DNA of 64,000 bases from the NCBI GenBank assembly GCA_029891385.1, contig CM057235.1:11465001-11529000 (forward strand). Reading direction: 5' to 3'. A model generated the notes under the pieces. It worked only from the letters and a program-made list of their open reading frames with translations. It made no database searches and was not told the DNA's origin. The DNA is from Erythroxylum novogranatense. Taxonomy: Eukaryota > Streptophyta > Magnoliopsida > Malpighiales > Erythroxylaceae. Position numbers and translations under genes: made by a program. Of the stretch, positions 1 to 11,600 are shown in pieces (position 1 is the stretch's first letter; each line of letters opens with the position of its first letter).

Positions 1-145
1 CAACTCTAGGAAGAATGCAATTGAACAGGATTGCATGCAGAACCCTAGCCTTTGGAATCAGATTTGATGTCTTCCTTTCTTTTGAATCATTTGTACCATA
101 GAGCTGCCTCTTGACATCTTCTTCTTTCATTCCAACTGAGGACAT

Positions 146-433
146 CTATCCGACCTTGGTAGACAGTTTTTCACCAACGGATGGGCAATCAGTTACTTTC
201 CTTATCAAATCCTTTGTGACAATAACTGATATTCTATCCACAGAGGATACAATAGTGTCTTTTATCAGACGAGCGTTCTTCCAGAACTCATATACCTCAT
301 TTATATAGACAGGTTCTTGTATCTGAAAGAAGTGCTTCCAGCCAGCTCTTATAATCTCAGGTTCTACATCCATGCCGTCACCCCTTAGTGATTCAAAGTT
401 CACAAGTCTTCCATAAATCATTGTTGCTTCCAT
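146..433 (-). pseudogene. env-like ORF start, Sirevirus element 1 (partial)
   Basis: The minus-strand ATG is at 433. The frame of 95 residues (MEATMIYGRLVNFESLRGDG..., with NEVYEFWKNARL) sits where Sireviruses place their env-like gene, downstream of RNase H. EVYEFWKN resembles the VVREFYAN segment of the env-like ORF of element 2. The frame stops at 146 and the rest lies beyond the window or out of frame. Identification rests mainly on position and weak similarity. The 267 bases between RNase H and this ORF (434-700) show no feature. Confidence 0.45.
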
Positions 434-700
434 TGTATAGAGCGAAAGATTATCTTCTAAAAAGCTTTTGAGTGAGAAGATTTTGAGAGAATTGGTAAAG
501 TAGAAATAAACCGTCAGGAAATGATGAAAAGACTGCTATAATATCATCTTCAGTCTACTTATAGGGTTATGGACTGATGGGTTCTCGAATCATTAAGAAC
601 CTCGAGTTTATGAGATATTTCCCTCCAAAAATCTTCCTTGTTGAGAAAAGTTACCAGATGTAACTCACTGTGTATAACGCCGTTAGTTTCTCACGTTATT

Positions 701-1674
701 TTAGCCTAACTGCTCATTTAACATCACCATATTGAGATTGCGTCTTATCTTCTGAAAACGTTCTTCACTCAGTGGTTTAGTGAAGATGTCCACCCATTGA
801 AGCTCTGTTTCAACGAACTTTAGAAGCACCACCTTTCTCTGAACGTAGTCTCTCAGGAAATGATGTCTGACTTCTATATGCTTTACTCTGGAATGCTGAA
901 TTGGATTCTTTGACAGGTTTATTACCACTGGTGTTGTCGTAATAAATTGGAATCTCCTCCTCCTTAACCTGAATAGTCTTCAAGTGATACTTGATCCACA
1001 AATATCTGTGAACAACAACTTCATGGCGGACATGTATTACCTTGGCGGTTGATAGAGCAATTGAGCTTTGTCTCTTGCTTGACCAGGAGACTAGATTTCC
1101 TCCAAGAAAGTGACATCCTCCACTTGTGCTCTTTCTTTCAATTCTATCTCCGACAAAGTCCGCATCACAGTATCCGATTAACCTGAAATCTTTACCTTTC
1201 TCAAACATTAAGCAAAGATCAGTAGTACCTGCGAGATATCTCAAAATTCTTTTAACAGCGGTAAAATGAGACTCTCTAGGATCGACTTGAAATCTTGCAC
1301 AAGCATACAACGAATGTAATATCGGTCTACTTGCTGTAAGATACAATAAAGAACCGATCATCCCTCTATATAGGGTTTGATCCACCTTCTTACCAAGTTC
1401 TTCTTTCGACAAAAGGTTTGAAGGATGCATTGAAGTTGCCATTGGCTTCACATTATTCATGTCAAACTTATTCAAAGAACTCTTTCACATACTTACATTG
1501 ATGAATGAAGATCTTCTCTTTAGTGCCTTAACTTGCAACCCAAGAAAGAATTTTAATTCACCCATCATACTCATTTCAAATTCTCTTTTCATTAGTCTCT
1601 CAAACTTTAAACACTACTCTTTTGTAGTAGCACCAAAGATAATATCATCAACGTAGATCTGTACTAAGATAAAA
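701..1674 (-). pseudogene. RT catalytic end and RNase H, Sirevirus element 1
   Basis: The catalytic YVDD (IYVDDIIFGAT) lies at 1655-1644. The open piece 1475-810 carries the RT/RNase H linker (PSNLLSKEELG, YRGMIGSLLYLTASRP, ARFQVDPRESH, VKRILRYLAGT) and RNase H motifs (YCDADFVGD, RKSTSGGCHFLG, WSSKRQSSIALST). A frameshift near 915 moves the end, NLSKNPIQHSRVKHIEVRHH and IFTKPLSEERF, to another frame that stops at 701. At least two frameshifts make it non-functional. Confidence 0.8.
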
Positions 1675-2260
1675 TCATTCTGAAAAACTCTTTCTAAAGA
1701 GCGTCTTATCAACTTGACCTCTGCTGAAACCATTTTCTATTAAGAAGGTACTCAGACGATCACACCAAGCTCTAGGGGCTTGCTTTAGGTCGTATAAGGC
1801 TTTGTGAAGTCTATAGACATAATCTGGATTTTTAACATCTTCAAAGCCAGGAGGTTGTTTCACATAGACTTCTTCGTCTATAAAGCCATTCAAAAATGCA
1901 CTCTTAACATCCATCTTAAACAACTTTATATCGTGACAGATTGCATATGCCAACAAAATCCTTATAGCTTCAAGTCTCGCTACTGGAGCATATGTTTCGT
2001 TGTAGTCTATTCCTTCTTGCTGATTGTAACCTTGTGCTACTAATCTGGCCTTGTTACGACTCACTCTTCCTGATTCGTCTAACTTATTCTTGAAAACCCA
2101 TCTTGTTCCTATAATGGATTTCTTAGGAGGTTTTGGAACTAAGGACCAGACATTATTCCTTGTGAATTGGTTCAACTCTTCTTGCATGGCTAACACCCAA
2201 GCTTCGTCTTGAAGAGCTTCCTCAACCTTTTTAGGTTCTACTTCAGAGATAAAAGCTACA
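1675..2260 (-). pseudogene. reverse transcriptase N-terminal part, Sirevirus element 1
   Basis: Minus-strand frame with typical Copia RT (RVT_2) signatures: AMQEELNQFTRNNVW, GTRWVFKNKLDE, KARLVAQGYNQQEGIDY, ETYAPVARLEAIR, KMDVKSAFLNG, then DLKQAPRAW. The reading frame stays open a little upstream of the first possible start. It ends at 1675 by a frameshift just before the catalytic YVDD, which is found in another frame at 1655-1644. The role in the family is copying genomic RNA to DNA in the particle. The segment 2261-2445 joins integrase and RT and holds no recognisable domain. Confidence 0.82.
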
Positions 2261-2445
2261 TTAGCTTCTCGTCTGAATCTGGACCTTGTCCTAACTCCTT
2301 CTGAGGTCTCACCGATAATTAACTCTTCTGGATGAGAACTTTTATACTTCCAATCTCGTCTTAGTTCTATAGTTTCTGGAATATCTTCAATCTTATTCTC
2401 ATGAGTGTCTGACGAGGGAGTTTCTGAGGCATCATCTAGGTTCTT

Positions 2446-3468
2446 TCAAGGACCTTCAATCTCCATGTCATCTTCCTTATGGGTTTGAGAACTATCATTA
2501 AATTTGACATGGATCGTCTCTTCAACAGTCTTTGAAGTCAGGTTGTAAACTCGAAATGCCTTAGACGATAATGAGTAACCTAGAAATATTCCTGGATAGG
2601 TCTTTGAATCGAATTTATCCAACAGCTCTCTCGTATTCAGAATGGAACAGTTGCACCCGAATGGATGAAAGTAGGATATGCTTGGTCTTCTTCCATTTAA
2701 TAACTCGTAAGGAGTTTTCTTCAACATAGGTCGCAACAAGATCCTATTCTGAATATAGCATATTGTATTAACAACTTCTACCCAGAAATACTTAGGAAGA
2801 TTCGTCTCACATAGCATAGTCCTTGCCATCTCTTGAATCGTCCTATTCTTTCTCTCAACAACTCCATTCTGTTGTGGAGTTCTAGGGGCCGAGAAGTTGT
2901 GGGAAATTCCATTCTTCTCACAGAAAACTCTAAACTTCTCATTCTCAAATTCTCCGCCATGATCACTCCTGATACTAGCTATAGACATTCCTTTTTCATT
3001 CTGTAACTTTTTGGATAGATTTCTAAAGCACTTAAAAGACTCATCTTTGTGTGATAAAAACAATATCCAACAAAATCGAGTAAAATCATCAACAATGACA
3101 AGTCCATATTTCTTTCTGCCAAGACTTAATGTCCTTGTGGGACCAAACAAATCCATATGTAATAGTTCTAAAGGTCTTGAAGAAGTTACAAAATTTTTAG
3201 AAGAGAAAGAGGTTTTAACCTGTTTTCCTTTCAAACAATTTTCACAGAAAAATTCTTTGTCAAAACTTATTTTTGGTAAACCTCTTACCAAATCATGTTT
3301 TACCAATTTTGAAATATGTTTCAAAGAGACATGACCTAGCTTTTTATGCCAGATTAGTCTTTCTTCTTTAGAAGATAGAAAACATGAGATATTTTGACTT
3401 TGAAAATCTTCTAAGTTGATTTTGTAAAGGTTGTTTCTTCTCTTGGCGAGAGAAAAGTATAGACCCAT
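2446..3468 (-). pseudogene. integrase, Sirevirus element 1
   Basis: An open stretch of about 340 residues holds the pre-integrase zinc site (HKKLGHVSLKHI followed by CENCLKGKQ, an HHCC pattern). It then holds the integrase core with the three acidic residues: D in LLHMDLFGP, D in IRSDHGGEF and E in NGVVERKNR. The C-terminal part carries PYELLNGRRPS, FHPFGCNC and IFLGYS, usual for Copia integrases. In the family it inserts the cDNA into nuclear DNA. The core looks intact, but the frame is cut off from protease and RT, so it is part of a dead polyprotein. The ATG at 3468 is internal, not a natural start. Confidence 0.82.
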
Positions 3469-4632
3469 CTTTGTTTCGACTTCACAAAGATTTTGATTGA
3501 ATGTAACTATAAAACCGAATCACACAACCGACTCACACTAATCAAGTTATGCTTTAGACCATCAACAAGCGATACATTATTTATGCATGCAAAGGAGTCT
3601 TTACCTATTTTCCCGATTCCAATGATTTTGCCTGCTTGGTTGTCTCGAAAGTTCTGATCCTCCTTCTTATCTGAAGGTCTAGGAACATAGACCTTCTTCC
3701 GTCATCATGTCGCGAGCATCCTTTGCCTAAATACCAATAGTGCTTCTTGTATCTTCCAAGGAAGGATATCTGCGGGAGAAACTATTTTATTTCTTGGTAC
3801 CCAAATTTTCTTGGGTCCTTTATGGTTAGTAGTATGCACATGATATGATCTTTGATGCATATTGCTCGGACGTTGATTAAAATATGTTATCCTATTTCTT
3901 CCTTTTGAGAGACAAATTTATTACAAGATAGTATTTTTCCAAAGAACCCTAATCTAGTCTTATCACTAGGATGTCTACATTTTCCTAGCATATCATTCAT
4001 TTTCTTTGTACTCTCGTGAAAGTAACTAGATCGGTGATAGATTCTTGATCCTCGGTTTGAGTTGATTAATCTCATCGATCATCTACAAGTTTCCTTTTAA
4101 CTTCTAACTCCTTTTTAAGCAAATATTTTCTCTCTATTTTCTCGATATTTCTAATATTCTCTGCATACTTTTTCTTCAACGACTTGTACTATTTCGAAAA
4201 GCATGAGAATCTTCTAACGATTCTGAATATGCATCATGCAAATTTTAAGTAGTCGGATTTACCTCCTTATCACTATCTTCCTCGGCCATTAGGCAAATGT
4301 TTGCATGTTACGATGACTCGGAGCATGTCGATTGAGATGAATCTAGGTCCTCTATGTTGCCATCATGCTTTTCTTGCCTTCTCTACTCTTTTGGGTTTCT
4401 TCTTGAGTGTAGGGCATTCGGACTTGTAGTGTCCAGGCTGATTGCACTCGTAACAAATGATAGAAGACTTTTACGGCTTAGCTTCATCTTTTCCATTCTT
4501 TACGAATGTCCGTTATACGGACTTCTTCTTCCACATGCATCTTATCTTTACGGAAATGAAAGATAATTCGTCATCTTCATCACTCGATTCGAATCGATTG
4601 GCTAGAGTTGTCATCCCTTGATTCTTCAATTT
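3469..4632 (-). pseudogene. broken gag C-terminus and protease, Sirevirus element 1
   Basis: No long frame survives, but two landmarks can be read on the minus strand. At 4455-4414 a complete CCHC zinc knuckle, CYECNQPGHYKSEC, is the RNA-binding end of Gag. At about 3740-3500 there is a protease-type stretch with GCSRHM and later GKIGK, VSLVDGLKHNLISVS. The usual catalytic DSG before GCSRHM reads differently here (GKG), so the protease active site looks lost. Frameshifts and stops scatter the pieces. This places the broken Gag end and protease between the gag start and the integrase, as in other Copia elements. Confidence 0.65.
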
Positions 4633-5370
4633 TCAATGCTTTTGATGACTTCCTCCTTCTCGAGTCTTATGATTCTTTTGTCCGACCTTGATCGCTATTG
4701 ACTTCTCTCGCTTGGGCTTATCTTCAGCGTTGAGTTCAACTTCATGAATCTTTAAGGATCCCAGCAACTCATCTAGCTTTAATGTGCTCAAGTCTTTGGC
4801 TTCTTGCACTGCCGTAACTTTTGATCTCCATCTCTTAGGAAGACTTCTTAGAATCTTGCAAACGTGATCTTGATTATTGTATGTCCTTCCAAGAGCTTTC
4901 AATCCATTGATAATTGTTTGAAATCTTCCAAACATTTGATCAATAGATTCTTCATCTTCCATCTTGAAAAGTTCATATTGATGTACAAGAATACTTATCT
5001 TGGATTCCTTAACTTGACTTGTGCCTTCATGAGCAATGGACAATGTGTCCCACATTTCTTTTGCTGTGTAGCAACCATGCACTTTGTTGTACTCGCTTCT
5101 ACTTAGGGCACACGTTAAGAAAAATTTTGCCTTTGAATTTAGTTGTATTATTGCTTTCTGATCAGCCGTCCATCTACTTCGTGGAATAGAACTACCTTCT
5201 TCATCTACAGGTATATAGGGTCCGTTCTCTATTACGTCCCAAAGATCTACATGTGTAGATTCGATGAATAACCGCATCCTATCTTTCCGAGAATGATAGT
5301 CTTCTCCATTGAATCTTTGGAGGTCTAGTGGTGAGGCTCCTTCAATGATGTATACATGTGACTCCGCCAT
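4633..5370 (-). pseudogene. gag: gag N-terminal part, Sirevirus element 1
   Basis: The frame opens with an ATG at 5370 (MAESHVYIIEGASPLD), about 45 bases inside the primer site. The open frame above it is untranslated leader. It carries the Copia Gag layout (DUF4219/UBN2-type): a start region with LQRFNGEDY, then EMWDTL..HEGTSQVKESKI, then LPKRWRSKVTA. In family terms Gag packages the RNA in the cytoplasmic particle. The frame ends after about 245 residues. The rest of Gag, including the zinc knuckle at 4414-4455, lies out of this frame, so the gene is truncated by mutation. Neighbours: LTR and primer site upstream, broken gag-end and protease region downstream. Confidence 0.8.
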
Positions 5371-5413
5371 TATCTTTAATCCACACTTCGCCAAAGTGAT
5401 TCTTGGATACCAA

Positions 5414-5424
5414 GCTCGATACCA
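5414..5424 (-). promoter_or_regulatory. primer binding site (initiator Met tRNA type)
   Basis: Minus strand TGGTATCGAGC, two bases inside the LTR end. It resembles TGGTATCAGAGC, the usual complement of the 3' end of plant initiator methionine tRNA, with one base missing. Confidence 0.75.
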
Positions 5425-5426
5425 AT

Positions 5427-6330
5427 TGAAGTGAATCACACGTTAATCTGACACTTGAAAAACACAATAGAATGCACGAGAAGGGGGGTTGAATTGTGTA
5501 TTCCTCTTTTTGAATATCTTTTAGAATTACTTGTTAGAATTAAGATTCTTTACAAAATTCTTATTAATCCTGATTGATCAAACTTTTCATTGCTAAGTAT
5601 ATGAATAGTAAATAAAGATCAACTTTGAAACTAAAAGTGAGATAGAGAGTGAGAGTAGTAGACACGCAGATTTATCCTGGTTCACCCCAAACCGTGGGCT
5701 ACGTCCAGTCCTCAGAGTTTCTTCTGAGATTTCACTATCTCTTCAAACGTTACAATATTCTTTCACGAGCCTCTTCAAGTCTCTACCACCAGTATTCTTT
5801 CACACTTAGCCTCTGCAGGCTATCTGTACAACTTTTCTTTTCAGAAAGTATTTGAACACTCATTACGAAGGATAGCGTTCAGCTAATTCGCACTTAATCG
5901 CTTTTAAGCTTTGTGTAATTTTTCTCAAAACAAGAAGCTCTTGATTTTCGACTTGACTTGTATTTATAGCCTTCGTCTCTAATCGCTTGATTCTTGAATC
6001 TTGAATCTTTAAAAGCAGTTAATCAGTTGAGTTACGTAACTAACTCGAACTGACTCTTGCGTCTGTTTCTTTTACGCCTGCGTCGCTTACTGCGTCTGCG
6101 TGCATTTACGTATGCCTTTTGTTTCTGCGTCTGTATCTACATTTGCGTCTACTTTTGTTGTCTTGTGTCATCTGCGTCTGTATACGTCATCTTAAATACA
6201 TCTCCAAATTAAATGCATCTCTCAATTTATGCAGATATCGTCTGTGACTGTTTTGTTTTTCTTGTATTTGATCTCACTATGTTTGTTATACATCAAAATC
6301 ATTTTTATATAAAGTCATTTTGACTTAACA
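5427..6330 (-). repeat. 5' LTR of Sirevirus element 1
   Basis: Read on the minus strand it begins TGTTAAGTC (plus-strand end ...cttaaca at 6330) and ends in CA at 5427, directly followed by AT and the primer site. It holds the run of C residues near the LTR end (plus strand aaggggggtt at about 5482) seen also in the other two Sireviruses here. It also holds a cluster of six TGCGTC words at about 6056-6185. Length is about 904 bp. No partner LTR lies in the window, so divergence cannot be measured. Confidence 0.8.
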
Positions 6331-7307
6331 GCTAAGGTCTCATCAAAGATCCAAGTATGTATTTAAGCAATTTGTATTAATTATGATGATATTAAGACAG
6401 AAGTTGTAAGATTTAAGTAAATTCTCACTATAGAAAATCTTGTAGAATTATCTCATTAAGCCACTGTCTCAGTATTAACATGATCATCATATGGGGATAT
6501 TTTATGAGATATTTAAACGTTTGGCTTAGTGAAAGTGGGAGATTGTTAGTTTGCGCCCTACAATAATTCGTTTTGGTTACAGTTTAGTGAAAAAATATCT
6601 AAAGGCATTCTTAATCTTGTAAATTTTTATATGTATATGATAAAGTCCATGAGATAATTATACATTGCAAACAAAATTATAATGAGATTATAATTATGAA
6701 ATTCATATTACATTTATGTATTATCTTTAAAATATTCATAGTCACTGCTATATTAAAACTGGACATTAATATAACGTAAAAGGACTAGCACACGTTATGT
6801 TTTCCTTGTGAAGGAACTAGTTGATCATATAGACTTAAGTATAGAGATAATAAAACAAACATATGGGTGCTTGTTAGAGAATAAGTTCACTAAACTAACT
6901 TGATATGAGAAACCCATTTCGAACATTACTTATATGTATATGAAAATTCTTAATGTAATGATTGTATAAGTGATCATTTAACTTAAGGTCTCCAAAGTTA
7001 TCTTGTATAGGGATTGCTATGTTTTGATACTACTTATGACCTATTATAATCATAGGTCATTCAGTCACTAGATGTAGCATGAACTTTATGGAGGTAGCTG
7101 GGTGATTAGGATAGGATCTATCACCTTAAATTAATCAGGGATAATTTTTTGTTTTAAATTAGTATTGATTTAGGAAATCCTTGGCAAAGGTAAAATGACG
7201 TTATGTAAATAGTTTATGAATATCATTAATTTGAATCAAAATGGCATAGAACTAACATGATTGGACTCGAAATAGAATAGACATTAATCCTATGCTTTAT
7301 ATGTAAC
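6331..7307 (+). repeat. old Copia element, interior end, polypurine tract and first half of its 3' LTR
   Basis: 6331-6543 is the last piece of an element interior. It ends in a polypurine tract, aagtgggagat (6533-6543). The LTR then starts TGTTAGTTTGCGCCC at 6544. The same sequence recurs at 49409-50410 (for example the stretch from aagatccaag to cttgtagaatt and the LTR words after the tract), so this is one family present twice. At about 7307 the similarity to the second copy stops and resumes at 14092, so an insertion splits this LTR. Confidence 0.72.
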
Positions 7308-8600
7308 ATGCAAATACCCCTTAAGAAGTTATATGAATGCCACACAAAACAAACCCCAACGTATCAAGATATTCTAGAAATTCCTTAAAAATAAGGCAAC
7401 ACATTTCACATTCATAATTGTTGAGTTATGTACAGAACCTATCATACATATTATACTTATCAAAATACATGTCGTAAACATAATCCATCCTAGAGTAAGG
7501 TTATTATAAACCATTAAACAAAATGTAAACTGTCTCATATTATCATAGACAACTCAAAAACAAACTCAATTATACATCTTAAAAAATAAAAGACATTCTT
7601 CTTGGCCACTATGGTTGTCTTTGTCCTAGTCTTTAAATCTTCTTATCAGAACCTACACGGAGGTAAAATCACCATGCTAAGTATAAAGCTTAGTGGGAAA
7701 TAACTAAACATAATGCATAATGATGACTATTTCTAACATTCATATATACAGATTTCAATCACATCACAATAATCTTTAATTGTTCAAATTAAAGAGTAAT
7801 CCAAACATTACGTCTTAAAACAAAATACGATTTGTCAAGACAAAACATTCTTGCATAGGAACAAAACTCATAAATATCATAACAGAATGTACAAGTATCA
7901 AAATTGAATATCAGAATAGGATATAATCCTTTCATATTAAAAATATGACTTATATTATATCATAATATGTTTTGTATCAAATCAGAGCTTATCTTGTATC
8001 AGATCAGAGCTTGTTTATATAAAAAATGAACATGTATCAGAATACAAAACAAGTTAGCCTACTAATCCTTTTTATAGAAGTGGGTAATGGGATTAGAATA
8101 GAAGATACCTATGATTAGTATCATAGAATAGGAAAGACTTATGTCTCAGTAACAGGATACATCGAAGTGTCAATATCAGGACACACCTTAGTGTCACAAG
8201 AGCAGCTGCAGACCCTTCTAGGCATGCCATATGACTTTATTTCATTTTTCTCCAATTGAACTTATTCATTGACATTTGATCAAACTTATCATGCCTTATA
8301 AATACAAACATGTGCAATAATGCATCAATAAAAGTATTGAGTCATCACGCATTATGTATATTCACATAATTAGAAAGCACTTCCAATATAATCCCAATTA
8401 TCAAACTCCTTGGACAATTGATGGTCCAGAATTACCACAATATCAGAATAACATGACAGTGAAATAATGCATAAGTATAAATTCATTTCCTTATACCCAA
8501 ATTGAACACATTCATTCTCGCTTGAACAAACTTATCATACCTTATAAACATAAAAATATATAATAATGCACCAATGAATGCATTAAGTAATTACACTTTA

Positions 8601-11600
8601 TGTAACATCCCATCACCGATGGAAAGGGTAATTTGGTAAATTGGGATGGGTTAGGCGAGAGCAAATAGATCTCAGCATGAACATGCATCACATAGCCTCT
8701 ATAATTATAGGAATGGTAATTTTTGCACACGCATATGTTTGTACATGCATTCATGACATTTCCCGGCATGTGGGTCTAAATGTAATTTTGTGTGATTCAT
8801 GGGACAATTGTATTTGAAAAGAATTTAATTGAAATGGTTTATGTGTGTTTTATATTTTTAGGGAATTTCAGGATTTTTCCTGAAATTTTTCGGAGAAATT
8901 TTCAGACCGGAAAAGTCGCCAAGTGGCTAACTAATCGGTTTCCGGTACCGAAGATTTCTGTCCAATGGCACTGAAATAATGGGTACATTAATTTGGGATT
9001 GTTATTAGAGCCGTTGGATTTGGATGAGTTAAAGATTAATTGGCTTTGGGTTCTTTGATTTAATGGTTAATTGGTGTTTTGTCTTTTTCTCCATAAGGAC
9101 AAGTGTCCTCATGCATTTAATTTATTTGTCTTTTTCCCTTCATGGATTCTCGGTTCTTCTCCTTAGTGCATTACAAAATTACCTTGAAGGTTGAATAAAA
9201 TTACTTGGAAAGTGAAAAAAACATCCTCCATCTGTAGGTGCTTTATTCTCCTCCTTCGATTGTTTCTTTTCCATCCCATACAAGAAGCTCTCCTTGCTAC
9301 TTACTTGCCTTTCTTTATTCTCAACCAAGACTAAACTTAAGCCTTGTGAAGATGAATTGTGTGTGTTAGAGTGATAGCCGTGGGTGTTGGTGAGAGGTAG
9401 AGAAGTTTGGAGTGTTGGTGAATTGAAGAGCTTGAAGCTTGTTTAGGTAAGAACTTGTTTTCTGTTCTTTCCTTAGTAGGCAGAAGTATTTATTGTGCTT
9501 ATTGGTGCATTAATTTCATGAAACTTGTGTATAAATTGTATGGGTATAGGTGTATGCTTGTGTGAGGAAAAATGGTATGGAAATGAAAGAATGTGACTTT
9601 AGTGCTTTCAATGAAGTATATAATGTTAGACGAGTCGAAATAAAGTCAGAAAATTGTGTATGATGTGTACTGCCCAAATTATGCTTTATTATCCAAGTAT
9701 TTGTCTTGATGAAATTGTGGTTGATCTCTTGGCTAAATGGGATGTTTAGTGATGTTGTATTGATGGTTTCATGCAAGGAGTAGGATTTAGTATGAGATCT
9801 GGAAAATGGAACTTATATATGTTTCAAGGATTTCTTTATAATTTTTGATGTGGTTATGTTATTGAGTTGAGGTTTGCTTTAAATTAAACTTGAGAGATAA
9901 GGCTAGAATTCCTATGAAGGAAGTTCTGCCCAATTGTGACTGGAAGAGCTTTGAATTTAGCTCGGAAGTTTGAAACGTATGTGTTGGATGAACAGTATCC
10001 AAACTTTCGTTCCATTTTGATGACCTGAATATTTGAGAATTTTTCTAGGATAAAGGAGACCGATTTTGAGAAATTGGTATTAATAAAAGTTGTAAAGGAT
10101 TGTTATAGCTTTCTAATGAGATAATTTATGCGAATTTTGGATGTGAGAATTGTAAGATTTAAATTTGGAAAGTTTTGTTGTAGTTGAGATTACATGCTGA
10201 TTTAATAAGCTTTGACAGGATAATCACCTTCATGAGAGAATTCGACCTAGTTTAAATTGGAATTTGTTGTGAAGTCCTTCCTGAGAATTGTAGTTTATTA
10301 TCTGAGCTTTTTATCCTTATATGGTATGGAAATTTTCGCTAAGGGGATTTGGAGTTATGAATTTTGAAAAGTTGGGTTTCTGTTGAGACTAGTTTGTGTA
10401 GGTTGAATCTTTATTTGCGAATTTGATTTGGTTAGAGATGGAATTGGATTATAAGTTATTACTAAAAGATGTAGCATTTGTTTTGCTCTTTTTATTGATA
10501 TAAAATTTGGAATTTTTGGTTAAGGGCATGAAAAGTTATGAATTTTTGTGATAATGTTGCATTGTGGTAGTAAATATGTAACTAGGCTGAGTCTTTGAGT
10601 GAATTTTTTACACTCTTAGAGGTGTTATTAAATTTCAAGTTCTTCATGAAACTTGTAGGATTTTCCAAGAACTTTCCAACGAGACCAATTTGGTATTATT
10701 TGGACATTTGTGTGAAAAGATCGACCTTGTGACAGAAGAGTTGGTTTTTGGAAAAGAGTTGAAAAAAAGATGGGTCTGCATCGCCCGCCTATGCGAGCGA
10801 GCGAGCGAGGCGCTCGCTCATGCGGGCGAGTGTCCGCTTGCTGAGCTCGCTTGGCGAGCGAGGCGCCCAGCCCACCTTCCGACCTCTGTCCAATCTTTTG
10901 TGCATAACTTTTCCATCCGACCTCCGATTGACTTGATTTTTTAAAGCGATGGATTCCTAAGAGATTTTTCTATCTTTCCATACTAGACTTAGGATTTTTG
11001 AGATCAAACAAAAAGGAGATGGTCAGACCTAAGTTAGTGGATCAGTTGGAATAGTTTGAACATGCTTTAGTAATTTGGGGATATCTTGAGCTAGAGAGCT
11101 CGGATCGAGCTAATTCTTTTTCCTAAGTAAACTAGAGACATAGCTCTACAATTGTTATGAAGAGGTCGGTTTTCAATTTAGCAATTAAGATGTTCATTTT
11201 CCTAAGTGAAGTTTCATAATGTGTTGACCTGAACATATTTTGGGATATAACTTTTCCATCCGACGTCCGATTGACCCGATTCTCGAGGCATCGGATTCGT
11301 GAAATATTTAATTTCATTTATTTTCTAAATTTGAAAATTTTAGAGTGGAAATTGACGGGATTGAGTTAGGTCGAAGTGAGGGGATCGGGTAATGATTTTT
11401 CCGATCCATGTTTTCTTAATAATTGGACCTATGGAGGTCCAAATTAAGTGATTTTAGTGTCAATAAGTTTCTAATGTTTAAAAGAAATTGTTGTGATGTG
11501 AAATTATGAAATAGTGCTGGGAATGTCACGAACATGCATTGTACATGTCTAAATTGTTACCTGTGCATTATTTAATATTTCGGATTGTGCAATTGATAAT

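Larger units (their letters stand above)
1..6330 (-). mobile_element. Sirevirus-type Ty1/Copia retrotransposon, element 1 (left end outside window)
   Basis: On the minus strand the order from right to left is LTR, primer binding site, gag, zinc knuckle, protease, integrase, RT, RNase H and an env-like ORF start. This is the Copia order (integrase before RT) plus the env-like third gene that is known from Sireviruses. The 3' LTR lies beyond position 1. Every reading frame is broken, so it is a dead copy. It is inserted in the interior of an older Copia element whose remnant resumes at 6331. The target-site duplication cannot be tested because the left end is missing. Confidence 0.88.

Noticed and set aside
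10690..10944. 84-codon frame over the CpG-rich core
   Set aside because: Lies wholly inside a solo LTR; CG-rich DNA has few stops by composition.
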